10,968 bases of DNA, taken from the NCBI GenBank assembly GCA_038209145.1, contig JBBQXZ010000158.1:1-10968 (forward strand), written 5' to 3'. Shown piece by piece: positions 1 to 6,590 of this stretch. How positions within the stretch are numbered: the first letter of the stretch is position 1; every line of letters begins with the position of its first letter. Source of the DNA: Lunatibacter sp038209145. GTDB lineage: Bacteria; Bacteroidota; Bacteroidia; Cytophagales; Cyclobacteriaceae. Below the pieces are notes generated by a model, which worked only from the letters and a program-made list of their open reading frames with translations, had not been told where the DNA came from and ran no database searches. The position numbers were made by a program, and so were the translations under genes.

Positions 1-1645
1 TTGCTTATTTTTCCTCCTATTATCCTGTTTCATAAGTACCGCACAGGCGCAGACCAAAAGTCCGCCAGAAAATGTGGTGATCACTATCAACAAGAATAAA
101 ACGCAGGTAAGCTCCAATTCCAATGGGGAGTTAGTCATAAATTTATCCGCTAAGGATGTCCAAAAGTTCAAATCCAATGGTTGGGTTCGCTACAGTGATT
201 TTGGCGCAATAGGCGATGGCAAAACCGATGATATAGATGCGATCGCGGCCACTCATGCATTTGCCAACCAGCAAGGCCTTTCTGTAAAGGCAGATGAGGG
301 AGCAGCGTATTATATCAGTGGCAACGACCGAACAGCCATCATCCAAACCGACACCGATTTCGGTAATGCTACCTTTATTATTGACGATATCGATGTGCAA
401 AACCGAAATGCACATGTCTTCCTTGTTAGTTCCAGCCTGAAGCCCTTTAAACTGGAAGGAGTCACATCCCTAAAGAAAAATCAGGATAAAATTGATGTCT
501 CCCTATCGGGAACCTGCCTTGTTACTGTCAACAACGCAGCGATAAAACGCTATATCCGGTTTGGAGCCAACCAGAACAACGGCTCCCCGCAGACGGACAT
601 CTTTATAGTTGACAAGGCCGGCAACGTGGATATGGATGCTCCGATTATCTGGGACTTCGACCAAATCACGGACATTACCGCCCTTCCACTCGACGAGACA
701 ACGCTGACCATCACTGGAGGACATTTCACCACGATGGCCAACCGTGCCGAATCGAAGTACACGTACTACAGCCGGGGAATCGCTATCAGGCGTTCCAATG
801 TGCTGGTGGATGGAATGGAACATCATGTAACTGGCGAAGGTGACCATGGAGCGCCTTATGGCGGCTTTATCAACGTCAACGAATGTGCCTACGTGACCGT
901 CAAGAACACAGTGCTGACCGGACGAAAAACCTACCAGACCATCGGCGCAGCAGGAGTAACGGTCTCTATGGGCAGCTATGATATCTCCCTTGGCCGGGCC
1001 CTCAACGTGTCATTTGTAAACGGTACCCAAACGAACGACATAAACGACAATACCTACTGGGGCCTGATGGGCTCCAACTACTGCAAAAACTTGGTTTTAG
1101 ACAATTGCGTCTATTCCCGATTTGATGCCCACATGGGTGTTGCCAATGCCACCATCCGCAACTCAACCTTGGGCCACCAAGGTATAAATGCCATCGGTAG
1201 CGGAACCTTGACCGTGGAAAATTCCACAATTTATGGAAGAAGTCTGATCAACCTGCGCTCCGATTACGGTAGCACCTGGCAGGGAGAAATTCTCATACGC
1301 AACTGCGTTTTCGTGCCCGCAGGTGGCAGGCCCGTCAGTGCCAGCCTGATCGGCGGGACCAATTCCGGCCAACATGATTTTGGCTACACCTGTTACATGC
1401 CCGAGCGGATCACCATCGAAACCCTCCACATTGACGACTCCAATCATCCTAAAGCTTATCAGGGCCCGGCCATCTTTGGCAATTTTAACCCTCAACTGAC
1501 AGACGGTTCCTACGTGGAAAAATTTCCGTATGTCAGAACCAAGGAGGTGGTGCTAAAGAATGTGACGACGGAAAGCGACAAGGACTTAAGAATCAGTGAT
1601 AATCCTTTTAGTTTTAAGGATGTGCAGGTAACAACCATCGAGTAG
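1..1645 (+). CDS. Secreted right-handed beta-helix protein, pectate-lyase-3-like (5' partial)
   Basis: The reading frame is open from base 2 to the TAG at 1643-1645, giving 547 visible residues, and its start codon lies left of the window. The first visible residues read CLFFLLLSCFISTAQA followed by QT, which is the hydrophobic core and AQA cleavage site of a Sec signal peptide. The GTG at 74 is therefore an internal valine, not the start. An LLSC stretch could alternatively be a lipobox, but the AQA site looks better. At about visible residues 66-77 lies DFGAIGDGKTDD, the N-terminal hallmark of the pectate lyase superfamily protein (Pfam Pectate_lyase_3) type of beta-helix, also seen in some phage tailspikes and GH55-like proteins. 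The middle and C-terminal parts have repeating short strands with stacked Asn, Val and Ile (for example VTVKNTVLTG, LVLDNCVYS, LTVENSTIYG, ILIRNCVFVP), as expected for parallel beta-helix coils. I infer a secreted carbohydrate-active or carbohydrate-binding protein. Catalytic residues and substrate cannot be assigned. No hairpin with a T-run follows the stop. Confidence 0.8.
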   Translation, partial: CLFFLLLSCFISTAQAQTKSPPENVVITINKNKTQVSSNSNGELVINLSAKDVQKFKSNGWVRYSDFGAIGDGKTDDIDAIAATHAFANQQGLSVKADEGAAYYISGNDRTAIIQTDTDFGNATFIIDDIDVQNRNAHVFLVSSSLKPFKLEGVTSLKKNQDKIDVSLSGTCLVTVNNAAIKRYIRFGANQNNGSPQTDIFIVDKAGNVDMDAPIIWDFDQITDITALPLDETTLTITGGHFTTMANRAESKYTYYSRGIAIRRSNVLVDGMEHHVTGEGDHGAPYGGFINVNECAYVTVKNTVLTGRKTYQTIGAAGVTVSMGSYDISLGRALNVSFVNGTQTNDINDNTYWGLMGSNYCKNLVLDNCVYSRFDAHMGVANATIRNSTLGHQGINAIGSGTLTVENSTIYGRSLINLRSDYGSTWQGEILIRNCVFVPAGGRPVSASLIGGTNSGQHDFGYTCYMPERITIETLHIDDSNHPKAYQGPAIFGNFNPQLTDGSYVEKFPYVRTKEVVLKNVTTESDKDLRISDNPFSFKDVQVTTIE

Positions 1646-1861
1646 AGGCAATTCGGGAAAGTTTATTTTTACCTACAAGTGAATTTACCATAAAGCAAGG
1701 TTACCAAGGTGGTTCCAACATACAGCTTTGCCCCTTCCCCACTAGCATCACAATACTTGGTCAACGCAATTTTAAACACCTTCCTAGGTAAAGTTAATCC
1801 TCAATTCCGTGCTGTATTCGCATGATTTAGATTTTGAAAGAAATAGACCTTCTAAGATATC

Positions 1862-1887
1862 AATTATCGAACCTGGGTTCGATAATT
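1862..1887. repeat. 26-base palindrome, 12-bp arms with TG centre
   Basis: Left arm AATTATCGAACC (1862-1873) and right arm GGTTCGATAATT (1876-1887) are exact reverse complements separated by TG. There is no T-run on either side, so it is not a normal intrinsic terminator. The symmetry suits a dimeric DNA-binding protein site or the core of a small palindromic repeat. It lies about 220 bases downstream of the beta-helix gene and about 600 bases upstream of the glycosylase start, so no target gene is obvious. Confidence 0.75.
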
Positions 1888-2020
1888 CGTCAAACTACTA
1901 GCAATACAATCATCTAGTTAAATTATTTCCGATATCGATTCTGGTTTCAAATCTGGGATGTCAGATCAACGGTTTTGGGGTTTTGGCGGGAATGGGTTGT
2001 CCGTATTGGGGAGCATGCGG

Positions 2021-2046
2021 CCAAAACTGGGAGATTTGGGCCATTT
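2021..2046. repeat. Direct repeat, copy 1 of 2
   Basis: This 26-base unit begins CCAAAACTGGGAGATTTGGG and matches the unit at 2087-2112 at 24 of 26 positions. The offset between copies is exactly 66 bases. The intervening sequence is AT-rich and does not itself repeat. Confidence 0.75.
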
Positions 2047-2086
2047 AAAAGAGAATAACAAAAAGCAACTAAGATTATTTTAACCC

Positions 2087-2112
2087 CCAAAACGGGGAGA
2101 TTTGGGCTATTT
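2087..2112. repeat. Direct repeat, copy 2 of 2
   Basis: This unit begins CCAAAACGGGGAGATTTGGG and is the partner of 2021-2046, differing by T/G at position 8 and C/T at position 22 of the unit. Because 66 is a multiple of three, both copies encode the same PNLPVL hexapeptide in one - strand frame. I take that as a by-product of the spacing, not as evidence of a protein. Confidence 0.75.
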
Positions 2113-2252
2113 TTACCCTTGGTTGAAACACAGGGCGCTATCAAATCGGCCGCTCCGCTGGAGTTTTTGAGAAAGGTTGTTTTACGAAAGATTGGTTGTT
2201 GGGTGGAATTTAGACAACTTGTTGATTGGGTGTTTTGGTTGCAAATTAAGGT

Positions 2253-2277
2253 GTAAAAAACAATCGAACTCAGGTAA
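2253..2277. repeat. Intergenic ATCGAAC motif, copy paired with 4965-4989
   Basis: These 25 bases match 4965-4989 at 21 positions, with the core AATCGAACTYAGGT shared almost exactly. The same core appears in the palindrome at 1862-1887. All three copies in the window lie between genes. It could be a regulator site or part of a short dispersed repeat. Confidence 0.55.
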
Positions 2278-2433
2278 CCATATAGGCTTGATATTACCTG
2301 TGGAAAAAAGTGGACGCGCCATCCATCACCTGAATCCTTCATTTCCAAAATAGTTGATGCCCAATGCCTATCTTGGATGATCAAAAAGTGGCAGTGCTGG
2401 TATAAACATCCTTTCCCGTGTCCGATTTGCTAT

Positions 2434-2441
2434 TATATTTG
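2434..2441 (+). promoter_or_regulatory. Candidate Bacteroidota -7 promoter box for the glycosylase gene
   Basis: TATATTTG matches the Bacteroidota sigma-ABfr -7 consensus TAnnTTTG exactly. It ends 45 bases before the ATG at 2487, which would leave a short leader of roughly 35-40 bases. The -33 TTTG element is weak: the best candidate is TTTC at 2412-2415, 18 bases upstream. No Shine-Dalgarno sequence precedes the ATG, which is common in this phylum. Confidence 0.45.
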
Positions 2442-2486
2442 TAAAAAGAGTAGCTAGGTTGGTAAGCCGATAAACGTTTAATTTCT

Positions 2487-3101
2487 ATGTCAATCAACAA
2501 TCCCAAGGACCGCAAGGAACTGCTAATCAAAGCGCCATTGCTATCCGAGATCCACAAGGAATATGGGGCTCCACCCTCATGGAGCCGCCCACCGGGATTT
2601 ACCTCGCTGGTGAAGATCATTATAGAGCAGCAGGTTAGTATTTCCTCCGCACAGGCCCATTATCAACGGCTATCTGATTATACAGAGGAGGTAAAACCCG
2701 AAAACCTTCTTTCCCTTAGTGATCTGGAATTTCGCCAGTGCCATATAAGCCGTCAAAAGAGGGACTATCTGAGAGCATTATCCGACGCTGTTGTGAACCG
2801 AGAGCTTGTAATTGAAAAGTTGCCCAAAATTCCCGAAGCCGAATCAAAGAAACAACTCCTTGCCATTAAGGGTATTGGCAACTGGACGGCGGATATTTAC
2901 CTGATGCTATGTCTGCAAAAGGCGGACATTTTCCCCATTGGAGATATTGCCGTACGGACTGCACTCAAGGAACTCAACGGTATGGATGATCCATCCGAAA
3001 TGATTGCCTTAGCAGAGGAATGGCGTCCTTTAAGGTCGCTTGCCACCTTTTACCTCTGGCACTATTACTTGGAAAAAAGGGGCAGAAAACTACCCTGGTA
3101 A
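2487..3101 (+). CDS. DNA-3-methyladenine glycosylase II (AlkA-like, HhH-GPD)
   Basis: This 204-residue cytosolic protein belongs to the helix-hairpin-helix GPD superfamily of base-excision repair enzymes, which remove alkylated bases such as 3-methyladenine by cleaving the N-glycosidic bond. The helix-hairpin-helix is visible as LLAIKGIGNWTADIYLM (about residues 124-140). The catalytic aspartate is expected at about Asp153 in FPIGDIAVR, the position corresponding to the AlkA FPxxD motif. The C-terminal WRPLRSLATFYLWHYY (about 179-194) is also typical. It lacks the long N-terminal domain of E. coli AlkA (282 residues) and resembles the compact form common in Bacteroidota. The ATG at 2487 is the first in frame and follows a good -7 box. 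It appears monocistronic and unrelated to the polysaccharide genes. Its stop is 4 bases from the stop of the convergent sulfatase. Exact lesion specificity cannot be read from the sequence. Confidence 0.9.
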   Translation: MSINNPKDRKELLIKAPLLSEIHKEYGAPPSWSRPPGFTSLVKIIIEQQVSISSAQAHYQRLSDYTEEVKPENLLSLSDLEFRQCHISRQKRDYLRALSDAVVNRELVIEKLPKIPEAESKKQLLAIKGIGNWTADIYLMLCLQKADIFPIGDIAVRTALKELNGMDDPSEMIALAEEWRPLRSLATFYLWHYYLEKRGRKLPW

Positions 3102-3105
3102 GGGT

Positions 3106-4665
3106 TTATTGCAAAATAAGTTGGTCGATTTTCCCATTTTCGCTACCTCGCAAAACATCAAATCTCCCAATTAATTTTTTGAGTAAGTCCGGCTCTGATT
3201 TAGCCAGGTTCTTACTTTGTCCCAGATCTTCATTGAGGTTGTACAGCTGATATTCATCGCTATTTCCAAGTTCAATATTTACGTCTTTATTCAAAGCCGG
3301 ACCCTTATAAGGCGGGATCATAATGTAATCCCCACTGCGAAAGGCTGTTCTTGAAGTGGCTTCAATGATCAGTTCTTCTCTTCCTTCCGAGGATCTTCCC
3401 AACAAAACATCCAGCATATCCCTACTGTCACCTGTTCGGATATCACTTCCTACAAGTCTCGCAAGAGAGCTGAATAAATCCAGTTGAGAAACCAAGGCAT
3501 CGGAAACTCCCGGCTGAATGGTTCCTTTCCAATAGGCCATAAATGGGAGTCTGGTACCCGCCTCAAAAAGACTGTATTTCCCCCCACGAAGTGGACCCGA
3601 AGGTGTGTGACCGCCTAATTTCTCAACCGCGTCATCATAGTAGCCATCATTCAAAACCGGACCGTTATCAGAGGAGAAAATGACGAGCGTATTCTCCAAA
3701 ATGCCCTCTTCCTCCAAGGTTTTTATCAATTCTCCCATACACGAGTCTGCCTCCAAGATCACGTCACCCCTTGGCCCCATTCCTGATTTTCCTTCAAATC
3801 TTGGGTGAGGAGTTCGTGGTACATGCGGTTGCTGCAACGCATAAAAAAGGAAAAATGGGTTTTCATCACCTTTTTTCCCTCGAATATAATCCCGCGCTTT
3901 CTCCGAAAATTCATCTGCCATATCCTCATCAACCCACTTGGCATTTTCTCCGCCTTTCATATAGCCTATCCTTGGAATGCCGTTGATGATGCTGTTGTTG
4001 TGCCCGTGGTGCCATTTCATTTTAAGCAAATCGGGATTTTCCTTTCCTGTAGGCTCCCCCTCGAAATTAGTGTCATAGTCCACATAGATTGGATCATTTT
4101 TATCCAATCCTACCACATGACCATCTTCGATATATACCGTGGGGACCCTGTCTTGGGTAGCGGCCATGATGTAGGCATAATCAAAACCCACTTCGTTGGG
4201 ACCGGGACTTACCCGTTCATTCCAATCCACATTTCCATCACCAAGTCCCAAGTGCCATTTTCCCACTATACCTGTATTGTATCCTTTGGTTTTGAGCATT
4301 TTGGGAAGGGTCATCCGATCAGTTTCGATCAAAAGCGGCGCTGTGCCGGCAAGGATTTTGGCATTTTCATTTCTCCAGGGATAAATTCCTGTGAGCAAAG
4401 CATACCTACTCGGCGTACAGGTAGCTGAGGTAGCATAAGCATTGGTGAATTTCATCCCTTCATTCGCAAAGCGGTCCATATGGGGCGTGTTCAGCTCGGT
4501 AGCGCCATAGGAACTCAAGTCCCCATAACCCAAATCATCCAGGTAGATGATTACAATGTTGGGACGGGAGGTTTTTTCCTGCTCCCTGGAACCATTACTT
4601 TGGCATCCCAAGAAAGTTATTGTTAGGCCAAAAAAGAGTGTCTTAATTGCATAGCTTGTTTTCAT
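3106..4665 (-). CDS. S1-family sulfatase, lipoprotein
   Basis: This predicted sulfatase (519 residues) hydrolyses sulfate esters, most likely on a carbohydrate. The start is placed at the ATG at 4663-4665 because it begins a clear lipoprotein leader, MKTSYAIKTLFFGLTITFLG followed by Cys21 (lipobox FLGC). A longer in-frame start at 4776 would add 37 residues that bury the leader. The family signature CTPSRYALLTG is present, with Cys83 the residue converted to formylglycine. Other seen active-site elements are the metal-binding pair in YLDDLGYGD (Asp43/Asp44), GKWHLG (Lys136, His138) and SSDNGP. The fold looks complete to the C-terminus. No acidic export signal follows the lipid cysteine (CQSNGSREQE), so a periplasm-facing location is as likely as the surface. 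It lies 344 bases downstream of the GH32 gene on the same strand. Activity needs a formylglycine-generating or anSME-type maturase, not seen here. The substrate is unknown; nothing in the sequence identifies the S1 subfamily. Confidence 0.93.
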   Translation of the reverse strand: MKTSYAIKTLFFGLTITFLGCQSNGSREQEKTSRPNIVIIYLDDLGYGDLSSYGATELNTPHMDRFANEGMKFTNAYATSATCTPSRYALLTGIYPWRNENAKILAGTAPLLIETDRMTLPKMLKTKGYNTGIVGKWHLGLGDGNVDWNERVSPGPNEVGFDYAYIMAATQDRVPTVYIEDGHVVGLDKNDPIYVDYDTNFEGEPTGKENPDLLKMKWHHGHNNSIINGIPRIGYMKGGENAKWVDEDMADEFSEKARDYIRGKKGDENPFFLFYALQQPHVPRTPHPRFEGKSGMGPRGDVILEADSCMGELIKTLEEEGILENTLVIFSSDNGPVLNDGYYDDAVEKLGGHTPSGPLRGGKYSLFEAGTRLPFMAYWKGTIQPGVSDALVSQLDLFSSLARLVGSDIRTGDSRDMLDVLLGRSSEGREELIIEATSRTAFRSGDYIMIPPYKGPALNKDVNIELGNSDEYQLYNLNEDLGQSKNLAKSEPDLLKKLIGRFDVLRGSENGKIDQLILQ

Positions 4666-4857
4666 GGTAAATGCTTTATATACAGAATTGGAATCAACAT
4701 CTTTTTGATTGTCATTTTGGGTCATTATTGCTGATAAGATACCAGCTTTTTCTAAAATAACCGATGAAAATTCCATTTACTAATTACTGCCATCTGTTTA
4801 AAAAATTTATCGCCTATCGGCCAAACTGATATGAGAAGAGAATTAAGTAGTTGATTA

Positions 4858-4895
4858 TGTCATCATTGTAGCTGGAGAAGGCAACAATGATGACA
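4858..4895. repeat. Inverted repeat, 12-bp arms, 14-base loop
   Basis: TGTCATCATTGT (4858-4869) and ACAATGATGACA (4884-4895) are exact reverse complements. Neither strand has a proper T-run after the stem, so I do not call it a terminator. It lies upstream of the sulfatase start (about 190 bases) and could be an operator, an mRNA-stabilising hairpin or a small repeat. Confidence 0.65.
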
Positions 4896-4921
4896 AAATA
4901 ATCCAGTTTTTCATATTCTTT

Positions 4922-4942
4922 CCGCGGGCTTGCCTCCCGTGG
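4922..4942. repeat. GC-rich hairpin, 7-bp arms
   Basis: CCGCGGG (4922-4928) and CCCGTGG (4936-4942) pair with one G-T wobble on the + strand, around the loop CTTGCCT. On the + strand it is followed by TATTTTCTTTT, which resembles a terminator tail, but no + strand gene precedes it. On the - strand the wobble becomes an A-C mismatch and no T-run follows. It stands out in base composition from the AT-rich surroundings, as a REP-like element would. Confidence 0.45.
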
Positions 4943-4964
4943 TATTTTCTTTTAATCGTACAGG

Positions 4965-4989
4965 GTAAAGAATAATCGAACTTAGGTTA
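4965..4989. repeat. Intergenic ATCGAAC motif, copy paired with 2253-2277
   Basis: It lies about 20 bases beyond the GH32 stop. It shares 21 of 25 positions with 2253-2277, and 4971-4988 shares 15 of 18 with 1862-1879 inside the palindrome. Consensus of the three: AATNATCGAACYTRGGTT with minor deviations. Confidence 0.55.
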
Positions 4990-5009
4990 TTAAGCTGAAC
5001 TCCCCAATA

Positions 5010-6512
5010 TTACCAAATGGATTCCAAATAATAAAGGGTATTGGTTTGGCCAAAACCCGCCAATTTTAAATCAGTGTACGGTTTCGTGGGAAAAATAATG
5101 TCCGTCATTACCGTTTCCCCGTCATTGATAAATACTTCAATGGAAGACTTGTCCAGAAAGATGTGCACTTTATCGGCTTTGGCTGAAGAAATTGGGGCAT
5201 GGTGAACCTTTCCGAAGCCGTTCCAAAAATCTGTTTCACCAGATATGCTTCGATCCAAAGTCAATTGCTCGCCCACTTTGGTAATCAGGAGCTTTTCTCC
5301 GGCAGCATTACTGAATTCGACCGAAAAATCTCCTTCTTCCGGCTGTAGTTCCAATTCCACCAATTCCCCGGTAAGGGCAATATGGGTATCAGAAAAGCTT
5401 TCGGAGGAGGATCTGATTTTTTCCAGTTCCACTACAGGCTTGGAGGCCACCAGAAATTCATTGTCTTTATTTATCAGGTGCAGGGACCTGGGCAGCGTCA
5501 TGGCAGAACGCCAGATTTCTGTCGGGACGATATTCGCATAGTTCCAATTGCTCATCCAACCGATAAACAATCTTCTACCGTCCGAATCGGGTATATTGGA
5601 CCAGGTTACTCCCGCATAATTGTCCGTACCGTAATCCAGCCATTTTATTTCGCTGCTTTCCACATTGAAATTGCCGCCGTCAAAATCTCCAATAAAGTAC
5701 TGGGTTGCAGATCCGCCGTTGGGACCTCCCGGATTAATACTGACAAATAAAATCCATTTTTCTTCCCCCTCTTCAGTTGTCAGGGTAAAAAGGTCCGGAC
5801 ATTCCCACACTCCCCCGTAAGCAGCCCAATCCGGATTAAAATCAGATTTGAATGTCCAGTCTAACAGGTTGGGAGAAGAGTAAAAACTAATTTTATCTTT
5901 CACTGCCAAGGTCATGATCCATTCTCCTTGTTGGGGAGCAGTTTCCACCCAAGCCACTTTAGGGTCTCTGAAATCCCGTATACCGGGGTTTTTCAATACC
6001 GGATTTCCTTCGTATTTGGTCCAGGTTCTGCCTTTGTCCGTACTGTAGGCTATTCCCTGGGTCTGAAAATCCTCCCTGCCGGCTTCTGCCCCTGCCGCAT
6101 CATGGTACGTAAATATGGCTACCATGGCGGGGGCTTCATCCGTACCAAGGCCACTTGTGTTTTCAAGATCCATCACTGCGGATCCGGAGAAAATAGTCCC
6201 CAAGCTGTCGGGAGCTAAGGCCACCGGCATATGCTCCCAATGAACCAGATCCGTGGAAATGGCATGTCCCCAGTGCATGGGACCCCAAACGTTCCCCTCT
6301 GGGTGATTTTGGTAAAACAAATGGTATTCCCCATCATAATATACCATACCGTTGGGATCATTCATCCAATTGGCGGCAGGGGTAAAATGAAACTGGGGGC
6401 GATAGGGCTCATTAAATTTCGATACTTTTTCTTCCACTCCCTTTTCTTCTTTTCCGCAGGCCAAGGCCAGCATAAGGACAAAAACAGCAATGATTTGGGT
6501 TAGGATTTTCAT
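5010..6512 (-). CDS. GH32 fructan beta-fructosidase (levanase/inulinase-type), surface lipoprotein
   Basis: This 500-residue glycoside hydrolase family 32 enzyme hydrolyses beta-D-fructofuranosyl linkages in levan, inulin or sucrose-like substrates. All three catalytic motifs are visible: the nucleophile in HFTPAANWMNDPNG (Asp52), the transition-state stabiliser in RDPK (Asp183) and the acid/base in WECPDLF (Glu237). FSGS (108-111) and GWMSNWNYA, typical of exo-fructanases and levanases, are also present. The five-bladed propeller occupies about residues 36-350 and is followed by the usual C-terminal beta-sandwich ending in SIEVFINDGE and FPTKPY, so the protein is full length. The leader MKILTQIIAVFVLMLALA ends before Cys19. 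The following GKEEKG fits the K(D/E)2-type lipoprotein export signal described in Bacteroidota, so surface exposure is inferred. It lies downstream of SusC/SusD on the same strand, matching fructan PUL organisation. Exo versus endo action and levan versus inulin preference cannot be decided from sequence alone. Confidence 0.95.
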   Translation of the reverse strand: MKILTQIIAVFVLMLALACGKEEKGVEEKVSKFNEPYRPQFHFTPAANWMNDPNGMVYYDGEYHLFYQNHPEGNVWGPMHWGHAISTDLVHWEHMPVALAPDSLGTIFSGSAVMDLENTSGLGTDEAPAMVAIFTYHDAAGAEAGREDFQTQGIAYSTDKGRTWTKYEGNPVLKNPGIRDFRDPKVAWVETAPQQGEWIMTLAVKDKISFYSSPNLLDWTFKSDFNPDWAAYGGVWECPDLFTLTTEEGEEKWILFVSINPGGPNGGSATQYFIGDFDGGNFNVESSEIKWLDYGTDNYAGVTWSNIPDSDGRRLFIGWMSNWNYANIVPTEIWRSAMTLPRSLHLINKDNEFLVASKPVVELEKIRSSSESFSDTHIALTGELVELELQPEEGDFSVEFSNAAGEKLLITKVGEQLTLDRSISGETDFWNGFGKVHHAPISSAKADKVHIFLDKSSIEVFINDGETVMTDIIFPTKPYTDLKLAGFGQTNTLYYLESIW

Positions 6513-6562
6513 AGTCTATGGGTTTGATGCATTTTTTTGAAGTTAATGCTATAAATTTTTTA

Positions 6563-6590
6563 TTTCTAATTTTAGCGCAAAAATTAGAAA
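6563..6590 (-). promoter_or_regulatory. AT-rich hairpin in the GH32 leader
   Basis: TTTCTAATTTT (6563-6573) and AAAATTAGAAA (6580-6590) are exact 11-bp complements around the loop AGCGCA. It begins about 50 bases upstream of the GH32 ATG and directly abuts the terminator stem on the other side. In a read-through RNA its first arm would be the U-rich tail of that terminator. It may protect or regulate the downstream mRNA; function is inference. Confidence 0.5.

Larger units (their letters stand above)
1646..2486. other. 841-base intergenic region with repeats, no convincing gene
   Basis: No reading frame here has recognisable protein features. A 145-codon frame on the - strand (1947-2384) and its neighbours have low-complexity, family-less translations. 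What is present: a near-perfect palindrome at 1862-1887; a 26-base direct repeat at 2021-2046 and 2087-2112; a copy of the ATCGAAC motif near 2253-2277; a 7-bp inverted repeat CAGGTAA/TTACCTG at 2271-2277 and 2294-2300; and a -7 promoter box at 2434-2441. The GT-rich stretch from about 1970 to 2250 has a composition unlike the flanking genes and could be the remnant of a dispersed intergenic element. That last point is inference. Confidence 0.6.
4666..5009. other. 344-base gap between GH32 and sulfatase genes
   Basis: No gene is supported. The gap contains a 12-bp-stem hairpin (4858-4895), a GC-rich hairpin (4922-4942) and a copy of the ATCGAAC intergenic motif (4965-4989). I found no TAnnTTTG box on the - strand upstream of the sulfatase, and no hairpin followed by a T-run on the - strand after GH32. 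Read-through from GH32 into the sulfatase is therefore possible but not shown. Confidence 0.55.

Noticed and set aside
74..76. GTG at 74 as start of the beta-helix protein
   Set aside because: The frame continues upstream to the window edge and encodes a signal-peptide core with an AQA cleavage site, so the true start lies outside the window.
1876..1887. GGTTCGA resemblance to a tRNA T-arm
   Set aside because: No acceptor, D or anticodon stems can be found around it; the sequence is explained by the palindrome.
1947..2384. 145-codon open frame on the - strand between the beta-helix and glycosylase genes
   Set aside because: Its translation has no recognisable domain or signal, contains an in-frame DNA repeat, and spans the compositionally odd repeat region. 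It looks like chance openness in a noncoding element.
3771..4428. Several + strand open frames of 60-207 codons inside the sulfatase gene
   Set aside because: They are antisense shadows of a well-supported coding sequence and show no domain, leader or promoter.
4666..4776. 37-residue N-terminal extension of the sulfatase to an ATG at 4776
   Set aside because: It would place the lipoprotein leader in the interior of the protein; the ATG at 4663-4665 gives a standard leader and lipobox.
6577..6587. Possible -7 promoter box for GH32 on the - strand (TAATTTTTG)
   Set aside because: The spacing between TA and TTTG is one base too long for TAnnTTTG and there is no TTTG at the -33 position; the sequence is better explained as terminator tail and hairpin arm.
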